This document shows positions 7,771 through 12,430 of a DNA stretch of 12,430 bases, piece by piece. The DNA comes from JANXXV01 sp038200305 (lineage in GTDB: Bacteria; Acidobacteriota; Terriglobia; Bryobacterales; Bryobacteraceae). Position 1 is the stretch's first letter; every line of letters starts with the position of its first letter. The stretch spans positions 1 to 12,430 of the forward strand of contig JBBPYD010000092.1 of assembly GCA_038200305.1 (NCBI GenBank), written 5' to 3'. Both the position numbers and the translations under genes were made by a program. The notes beneath the pieces were generated by a model, which saw nothing but the letters and a program-made list of their open reading frames with translations, searched no databases and had not been told where the DNA came from.

Positions 7771-8666
7771 CAGAATGTCTCGACGGATGCATTCATTTCG
7801 TGCAATGCCTTCTGGCACTTCAATCGTACGTAGCTATTGTCTTCCTTGCGCATCAACTCCTGCAGCACGCCGGCGATAGCCGGCTCTTTCTTTTGCGTAA
7901 GCAGATCGATCGCCTGCGTCCGGACACCTGGATTATCGTCGGCCAGCAGAACCTGTGACAGCGCGTGCCGCATCTCTGGATCGCTTGCCAAACCCTTCAG
8001 ACCATCCAGCGCCTTCAGCCGGACGCCGGCATTGGGATCATGCTGTACGGCGTAAAGCAACGCGCGGCGCACCTCCGCCGACCCGGCGTTGCCTTTCAAT
8101 ATGTCCATAGATTCCACTCGCAAGCCGGCATCCGACGTGTCGCGCGCCGCTGCGAGCAACAGTTTGCGAATGGGCTCACTCCCGGTCGCGCCGGAGAGGG
8201 TTCGCTGGCTGGTTTCCTCCACCACAATTTGCACCTGCCCCGAAGAATTCGCCGGTTCCACATAGCGGACACGCGAAGCCACAGGAACCGTGGACTGCAA
8301 TGTTGTTAACGAATTTCCACCCGTGCTTGATAGCCGGGCTCCAAAGAATCCCATCGCGACTAGAGCAACAGCACCTATCGGCTTCAGTAATCCGCCCAGC
8401 TTCAAACCGTCCAGCCAGCTTCGCTTGCGCGCCGGTCCCAGCGCCGCAACACTCACCCGCAGCGTTCTCCGGCAATCGGCCAAGAGTGCGCCATCCAGTT
8501 CAACCTCTTGCGATTCCAGCGCTCGATGAAGCCTTTTCACCCGTCCGAATTCCACCCGGCAGGCATCGCATCCCTCCAGATGCTGCTGCACCAGTTCTTC
8601 TCCATCGAAAGACAGCTCGCCGTAAAGCATTAGCGAGAATTGCTTTGCCGCAACATCGCAGTTCAT
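7770..8666 (-). CDS. Membrane anti-sigma factor: zinc-finger (ZAS-like) N-terminus, one TM helix, C-terminal HEAT repeats
   Basis: The 298-residue product is encoded directly after an ECF sigma gene. Its N-terminus carries a zinc-associated anti-sigma pattern: Cys3, then His29-x3-Cys33-x2-Cys36 (HLEGCDAC). This should hold the partner sigma factor in the cytoplasm. A basic stretch (about 80-95) precedes a single hydrophobic helix (about 95-112), predicting N-in topology. The extracytoplasmic part has a Ser/Gln-rich linker and then four HEAT-type repeats. The x-x-VR-x-x-A/C-x-x-x-L motifs are at about 179-190, 212-223, 245-256 and 277-288, a 32-33 residue period. The ATG at 8666 overlaps the sigma stop (ATGA) and has GGGAG seven bases upstream. 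The frame stays open to 9041, but that extension lies inside the sigma gene and lacks anti-sigma features. The sensing role of the HEAT domain is inferred. Confidence 0.88.
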   Translation of the reverse strand: MNCDVAAKQFSLMLYGELSFDGEELVQQHLEGCDACRVEFGRVKRLHRALESQEVELDGALLADCRRTLRVSVAALGPARKRSWLDGLKLGGLLKPIGAVALVAMGFFGARLSSTGGNSLTTLQSTVPVASRVRYVEPANSSGQVQIVVEETSQRTLSGATGSEPIRKLLLAAARDTSDAGLRVESMDILKGNAGSAEVRRALLYAVQHDPNAGVRLKALDGLKGLASDPEMRHALSQVLLADDNPGVRTQAIDLLTQKKEPAIAGVLQELMRKEDNSYVRLKCQKALHEMNASVETF

Positions 8667-9289
8667 ACGAAATCTCCCAAAGCAGCCCGCATTTTCTGTG
8701 TCGCGCGGAACAGGCAATTCTTTGCCGCCTCTTCCGTGGTTCCCAACACATCCCCAATGGCCCTGAGCCGCATGCCCTGATAGTGGCGCATCTCGAAAAC
8801 CATCCTTTCCCGTGGAGTCATATCGGATAGCACTTGATTCATGCGCCACCCCAACTGTTGACTTAGAAGACTGCGCGCCGGATCGCTCTCCGCGCGCTCT
8901 TCCTGCACCACTTCCATCCGGTCCACCGGACCTTCGCTGGTTTCCACCACCGTCGATTCCTCGCGGCGTATTTTGCGCTTGCGCAGATGATCCAGACAAA
9001 GGTTGGTCACAATCCGGTACAGCCACGTATGGAAGCTGCAATCGAAACGGAAGGTATGGAGGTTCCGGTACACCCGAAGAAAGGCTTCCTGATAAATGTC
9101 GCTCGCGTCTTCAGGCGACCGGAGCAGGTTCAGTGCAAGCCGAAGCACACTTTGATCGTAGGCTTGGACTAGCTGTTCAAAGGCGTACTGATCGCCGGCC
9201 TGGGCCGCGCTAATCAGCGCGGCTTCGTCTAATCCGGCGCCGGTTCTTGCCCCGATGGTGGCTACTGCTTCCCCATTCCCAGTCAACAT
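8663..9289 (-). CDS. ECF-type RNA polymerase sigma factor (RpoE-like)
   Basis: The 208-residue protein is a group 4 (ECF) sigma-70 factor. Region 2 spans about 34-103 (YAFEQLVQAYDQSVLRLALN; DASDIYQEAFLRVYRNL; FHTWLYRIVTNLCLDHLRKR). Region 4 spans about 147-201 (MTPRERMVFEMRHYQGMRLR, then AIGDVLGTTEEAAKNCLFRA). Region 3 is absent, as expected for the class. An acidic linker lies between the two domains at about 111-140. The TGA stop overlaps the ATG of the anti-sigma gene by four bases (ATGA), a coupling typical of sigma/anti-sigma pairs. No ribosome binding site is visible at normal distance from ATG 9289. The only nearby alternative start is the TTG at codon 2. A candidate ECF promoter lies immediately upstream, suggesting autoregulation and possibly a leaderless mRNA. 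Confidence 0.94.
   Translation of the reverse strand: MLTGNGEAVATIGARTGAGLDEAALISAAQAGDQYAFEQLVQAYDQSVLRLALNLLRSPEDASDIYQEAFLRVYRNLHTFRFDCSFHTWLYRIVTNLCLDHLRKRKIRREESTVVETSEGPVDRMEVVQEERAESDPARSLLSQQLGWRMNQVLSDMTPRERMVFEMRHYQGMRLRAIGDVLGTTEEAAKNCLFRATQKMRAALGDFV
8674..8678 (-). promoter_or_regulatory. Ribosome binding site GGGAG that fixes the anti-sigma start
   Basis: On the - strand GGGAG lies seven bases before ATG 8666, inside the end of the sigma gene. It supports the internal start over the longer open frame reaching 9041. Confidence 0.65.
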
Positions 9290-9296
9290 GAACGTA

Positions 9297-9321
9297 GACG
9301 GACAACTCCGGGAAACGTACC
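9297..9321 (-). promoter_or_regulatory. Candidate ECF-sigma promoter, GGTAC-N16-CGTC
   Basis: Read on the - strand, GGTAC (9321-9317) is separated by 16 bases from CGTC (9300-9297). This is one substitution away from the GGAAC-N16/17-CGTC arrangement known for many ECF factors. It occupies most of the short gap between rpsA and the sigma gene and ends seven bases before the sigma ATG, so transcription would begin at or just before the start codon. Short motifs like this occur by chance; its position before an ECF gene is the main support. Confidence 0.45.
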
Positions 9322-9331
9322 GTTAGCTAAC
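9322..9331. repeat. Ten-base perfect palindrome GTTAGCTAAC at the rpsA stop codon
   Basis: The palindrome includes the TAA stop of rpsA and abuts the upstream end of the candidate ECF -35 element. It is too short for a convincing terminator stem and has no T-run. An operator role is possible but unsupported. Confidence 0.3.
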
Positions 9332-11026
9332 CAGTTCGAGCTGGATCTTCTTCTGCCCTGCGTCGATGGACACAATGCGGAATGTCCGGATCTGCCCGGC
9401 TTTGGCGGGTGCTTGCTGAGGCGCCGCTTCACCGGCGGATTCCACCGCGCCCTTCTTCCACTTGGCGTTCAGCATTGCCGACATGGAAGATAGATCCACT
9501 TTGGCGGCCCCGCTGCCGGACGATTTTCGTTCAGACGGAATATCAATCTGGATACGGCAGACGGCGAACACACCCTCACCCAACTCCACCTTGGCCTTCT
9601 CCTGCTTCACTTCCACAACCCGTCCAGTGACGGTCTCACCGGCATGATGCTCAGAGATATACTCATCGGCGCTGGTCGGCTCCAACTGCTTCATGCCGAG
9701 CCGGATGCGGCGCTTTTCACGATCCATCTCAAGAACCGTAGCCTTCACCACCTGCCCGATTTTCAGCATCTCGCGCGGATGGTCCAGCCGTTTCTCCCGC
9801 GTGATGTCGCCCACGTGGATCATGCCCTCAAGACCTTCGCCCAGATCCAGGAAGGCTCCGAAGTTGGTCATGCTCGCAATCGGACCTTCTACCAGTGCGC
9901 CAGCCACGAATTTTTGTTCCGCCTGTTCCCAAGGGTCGCCAAGCGCTTGCTTGAGGCCCAATGAAATGCGGTGTTCAGCGATGTTCACGCCAAGCACCAC
10001 CACTTCTACTCCTTCGCCTTCCTTCACCACATCGCCCGGCTTGCGAATTTTCTTTGACCAGGACATTTCTGAGATATGGACCAAGCCGTCGATCCCCGGC
10101 TCCAGCGTGATGAAGGCGCCGAAATCCTGAAGGCGTGAAACCGTCCCGCGAATCCGGTCGCCCACTTTGTACTTCTCACTAGCCAGCGTCCATGGATCTG
10201 GCATCAACTGCTTCATCCCAAGGGAGACCTTGTGGGTGTCGCGGTTGATTTTTAATACCTTAACTTCCACCGAATCGCCCAGTTTCAGCACATCCGCGGG
10301 CTTCCCGATTCTGGTCCATGCCATATCGGTCACATGGAGCAGCCCATCCACACCGCCCAGGTCTACGAAGGCGCCGAAGTCCATGAGGCTGCGAACGGTT
10401 CCCTGCACCACGGAACCTTCCCGCAGACCCTCAAAGGCAGACTCCCGGGATTTCTTTTCTTCCTCCTCAAGCACCACGCGGCGATCGACCACTACATCTT
10501 CCGCCTCTGTGTCCAGCTTGGTAATCCGGCACTGAATTTCTTGCCCGATGAGCTTCTCCATCTCGGCCGCGTCCTTGGCTCCACTCCGCGATGCGGGCAG
10601 AAAAGCGCGGACGCCGACGTCCACTCGCAGGCCGCCCTTCACCGCTTCGGTCACCACTCCGCCTATGATCCGATGCTCGGCGAACGCTAACTCAATGCCG
10701 CTCCAGTCCTTCGGGCGCTCTATCTTGATGGTGGAGAGATCATAGTAGCCCTCTTCATTTCTGGGTCCGACATTCACAGTAATCAGGTCGCCGGGCTGGA
10801 CCGGCACATCGTGCAACTTGGCTGCCGGAATCACACCCTCGATCTTGCGGCCGATATTGACGAAAATCGAATCCGCATTGACCGCGATCACGGTTCCTTG
10901 CACCCGTTCACCGCGTCCGGACTCGCCTCGATGCTCGTTTTCGAACTGAGAAAGAATGTCTGCGAAGGAATTATCTTGTTTGGACGCAGCTTGCTCGTCC
11001 GTATCAATTTGTTTAGGATGCTTCAT
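9323..11026 (-). CDS. rpsA: 30S ribosomal protein S1
   Basis: S1 binds mRNA on the small ribosomal subunit and helps start translation of structured or weakly SD-led messages. The 567-residue product has six S1 (OB-fold) domains, starting near residues 40, 117, 203, 288, 374 and 460. The middle ones show the classic pattern (GTVRSLMDFGAFVDLGGVDG; GTVSRLQDFGAFITLEPGID; NFGAFLDLGEGLEGMIHV). Domains 1 and 2 are more diverged, as in other S1 proteins where they bind the ribosome. Domain 6 is interrupted by a Ser/Ala/Lys-rich insertion of about 55 residues before its last strands. I chose ATG 11026 (MKHPKQIDTDEQ) over the in-frame ATG at 11077, since the extra residues do not resemble S1 and the longer form would run under the divergent kinase gene. 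It is divergent from the kinase gene and co-directional with the ECF cassette. Confidence 0.93.
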   Translation of the reverse strand: MKHPKQIDTDEQAASKQDNSFADILSQFENEHRGESGRGERVQGTVIAVNADSIFVNIGRKIEGVIPAAKLHDVPVQPGDLITVNVGPRNEEGYYDLSTIKIERPKDWSGIELAFAEHRIIGGVVTEAVKGGLRVDVGVRAFLPASRSGAKDAAEMEKLIGQEIQCRITKLDTEAEDVVVDRRVVLEEEEKKSRESAFEGLREGSVVQGTVRSLMDFGAFVDLGGVDGLLHVTDMAWTRIGKPADVLKLGDSVEVKVLKINRDTHKVSLGMKQLMPDPWTLASEKYKVGDRIRGTVSRLQDFGAFITLEPGIDGLVHISEMSWSKKIRKPGDVVKEGEGVEVVVLGVNIAEHRISLGLKQALGDPWEQAEQKFVAGALVEGPIASMTNFGAFLDLGEGLEGMIHVGDITREKRLDHPREMLKIGQVVKATVLEMDREKRRIRLGMKQLEPTSADEYISEHHAGETVTGRVVEVKQEKAKVELGEGVFAVCRIQIDIPSERKSSGSGAAKVDLSSMSAMLNAKWKKGAVESAGEAAPQQAPAKAGQIRTFRIVSIDAGQKKIQLELVS

Positions 11027-11080
11027 GGAATCTGAGGCTTGCACTACATTTTGGCACAATCGCGGATAAGATATCACTTG

Positions 11081-12319
11081 GTGTCCATTCAGCCGGCGAT
11101 TCGCTTTGTACGTCCGCAGGACTTTGTCTGGCTGGTGTTGTTCTCGGCGCTCGCCGCGGTCAGTCCGTACCGCACTCCTTCCACCATCGTATTGCTGCTC
11201 TGCCTCGGCCTCTTCCAGGTTGTCGAGCCCCGCGCCGCCTTCTTTGCCACAAGAACCGGAGCCATCTATTCCGTCCTGTTGAAGTTGGCTGTTTGCTATC
11301 TAGTGATGGGGCTGACGGGCGGCATAAACAGCACCTATTACGTCATTCTGTTATTGCCTGTGGTGTCGGCGGCCACCACGTCAAACCTGCTCGGCACGGC
11401 CGTGGTCACCATTGTTGCGATCTTTTCCTATCTCTCGTTCCTTCTCCCTGTTTATATTGATTGGAGCCACGCGGAGATCGGCGCGACGGAACTCGGCGAC
11501 CTTGCCTTGCGGGTCATCTCTCTGCCGGTAGTGGGTTTTTTGACGAATCAACTGGCCGAGGCGAACCGCGTTGCAGCGCGCAAATACCAGGCCGTTGCGG
11601 AGCAGCTTGCCTCAGCGAATGAGAGCTTGCAGGAAGCCGAAGCCGCGGTCCGGCGCTCAGACCGTCTGGCTGCGCTTGGGCAACTCACCGCGGGCCTGGC
11701 GCATGAGCTTCGCAATCCCATGGGCACCATGCGGGCTTCCGCGGAGATGCTGATCAAGAATACCAGTCAGGACAACGCGGTGACGCGCGAACTGGCCGGT
11801 TTCATTGCGTCCGAAGTGGATCGCACCAACTCTCTGATTACACGCTTCCTCGATTTTGCGCGTCCCATGCATCTACGGCTGGACAAGACGAATGTGGCGG
11901 AGACGATCGATCTCGCTATCACCGAACTCGGCCAGCACAACCCACCCTACCAGGTCACCGTCTACCGCAACTACTCTCCCGAAATCCCCCCCATCCCGAT
12001 GGATGCCGAGTGGATGGAACGTGTCCTCTATAACCTGCTTCTGAATGCGGCCCAAGCGACGGCTCCCGGCGGGGCGGTGACCGTCAAAACCCGTCTCATC
12101 GAAGACCGGGTAGAGATATCGGTGATCGATCGCGGCTCTGGCATTAAGAAGGAGCACCTTGAGAACATCTTCAATCCGTTCTTCACGACGAAATCCGATG
12201 GCGTGGGCCTCGGGCTGGCGATTGTGTCGAAGATCGTCGACGAACACAACGGAACCATCGCGATCGAAAGCGAGCCGGGCAATGGAAGCATCTTCCGGAT
12301 TTATCTGCCCGTGGCGTGA
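11081..12319 (+). CDS. Membrane sensor histidine kinase (HisKA/HATPase_c)
   Basis: This is a 412-residue two-component sensor kinase if started at GTG 11081; an upstream in-frame TTG at 11039 would add 14 polar residues. The N-terminal 155 residues hold about five or six hydrophobic segments (VWLVLFSALAAV; IVLLLCLGLFQVV; SVLLKLAVCYLVMGL; YVILLLPVVSAA; TIVAIFSYLSFLLPVYI; VISLPVVGFL), with no PAS or large extracytoplasmic domain. A helical linker (about 157-195) leads into HisKA with the phospho-acceptor His208 in LAHELRNPMG. The ATPase domain shows the N-box (NLLLNAAQA, about 318-326), G1 (DRGSGI, 350-355), F-box (FNPFFTTK, 364-371) and G2 (GVGLGL, 374-379), all intact. It resembles NtrB/AtoS/PilS-type kinases. 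The cognate response regulator is not adjacent in the window. The signal is unknown; a membrane or quinone-related cue is a guess. Confidence 0.9.
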   Translation: MSIQPAIRFVRPQDFVWLVLFSALAAVSPYRTPSTIVLLLCLGLFQVVEPRAAFFATRTGAIYSVLLKLAVCYLVMGLTGGINSTYYVILLLPVVSAATTSNLLGTAVVTIVAIFSYLSFLLPVYIDWSHAEIGATELGDLALRVISLPVVGFLTNQLAEANRVAARKYQAVAEQLASANESLQEAEAAVRRSDRLAALGQLTAGLAHELRNPMGTMRASAEMLIKNTSQDNAVTRELAGFIASEVDRTNSLITRFLDFARPMHLRLDKTNVAETIDLAITELGQHNPPYQVTVYRNYSPEIPPIPMDAEWMERVLYNLLLNAAQATAPGGAVTVKTRLIEDRVEISVIDRGSGIKKEHLENIFNPFFTTKSDGVGLGLAIVSKIVDEHNGTIAIESEPGNGSIFRIYLPVA

Positions 12320-12430
12320 TCACAGAATTTTCAGATACTCGATTAGGTTGTTCTTCTCATCTTCACTGAGCCCTGTCTTTAAGAAATTATCGTAGTGGTC
12401 CACCACCGAACGCGGTGTGGGGAAGCGGCC
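12320..12430 (-). CDS. C-terminal end of a cytochrome c peroxidase/MauG-like or other c-type cytochrome protein (partial)
   Basis: The - strand frame entering from the right edge encodes 36 residues and ends in TGA at 12322-12320. The visible sequence begins GRFPTPRSVVDHYDNFLKTG and ends LSEDEKNNLIEYLKIL. The pattern of Gly-Arg-Phe-x-Thr, then V-V-D-H-Y, then an LS-x-x-E-K-x-x-L-I-E-Y-L-K helix is typical of the C-termini of dihaem cytochrome c peroxidase/MauG family and related c-type cytochromes. The haem-binding CxxCH motifs would lie upstream, outside the window. The coding call is supported by the clean end-to-end junction with the kinase gene; the family call is tentative. Confidence 0.6.
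   Translation of the reverse strand, partial: GRFPTPRSVVDHYDNFLKTGLSEDEKNNLIEYLKIL

Noticed and set aside
7771..7818. Longer start for the DUF4097 gene at 7818
   Set aside because: It would add 16 polar residues before the signal peptide and overlap the anti-sigma gene by 49 bases; the TGATG junction at 7770 is more natural.
8300..8830. A 176-codon + strand frame antisense to the anti-sigma and sigma genes
   Set aside because: Its Pro/Arg/His-rich composition is typical of shadow frames, and it has no ribosome binding site or motif.
8667..9041. N-terminal extension of the anti-sigma frame up to 9041
   Set aside because: It lies wholly inside the sigma gene, has no domain features, and ATG 8666 has a good ribosome binding site and the expected ATGA overlap.
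11027..11077. Longer start for rpsA at 11077
   Set aside because: The 17 extra residues look unlike S1 N-termini, and the extension would underlie the divergent kinase gene.
1..12430. CRISPR arrays, tRNA/rRNA genes, insertion sequences or phage genes
   Set aside because: No direct-repeat/spacer pattern, tRNA-like cloverleaf, transposase or integrase motif was seen by eye; nearly all sequence is accounted for by housekeeping and regulatory genes.

Overview
The window reads as chromosomal DNA of a motile, GC-rich Gram-negative bacterium. The best guess is an Acidobacteriota member of the Solibacter/Bryobacter type. This rests on the combination of a flagellar export block with an ECF sigma / zinc-finger-HEAT anti-sigma / DUF4097 / PDZ cassette, not on any marker gene, so it is an impression. 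Coding density is very high: no gap exceeds about 55 bases, and most neighbouring genes touch or overlap.

Region 1 (2-5744, + strand) is a flagellar operon: the 3' end of flhB, then flhA, flhF, fliA (sigma-28), a long fliN-type switch gene, and a small single-pass membrane protein resembling SwrB. The genes are separated by 0-8 bases. FlhB and FlhA form the export gate. FlhF is an SRP-type GTPase that sets flagellar placement. FliA transcribes late flagellar genes. The FliN-like protein belongs to the C-ring. The last protein is probably an assembly accessory factor. The MinD-like partner flhG, which often follows flhF, is not present between flhF and fliA.

Region 2 (5777-9289, - strand) meets region 1 tail to tail across a short imperfect hairpin. 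In transcription order it encodes an ECF sigma factor, a membrane anti-sigma factor with a zinc-binding N-terminus and a HEAT-repeat C-terminus, an exported DUF4097-type beta-repeat protein, and an exported protein with two PDZ domains. The first three genes overlap by 1-4 bases, indicating translational coupling. A GGTAC-N16-CGTC promoter-like element lies just before the sigma gene. The cassette looks like an autoregulated envelope-stress or surface-sensing module and is the most interesting part of the window.

Region 3 (9323-11026, - strand) encodes a six-domain ribosomal protein S1, co-directional with and directly upstream of the sigma cassette.

Region 4 (11081-12319, + strand) is a multi-pass membrane histidine kinase diverging from rpsA across a very short spacer. 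Its stop codon abuts the stop codon of a - strand gene (12320-12430, partial) whose C-terminus looks like a cytochrome c peroxidase/MauG-type protein.
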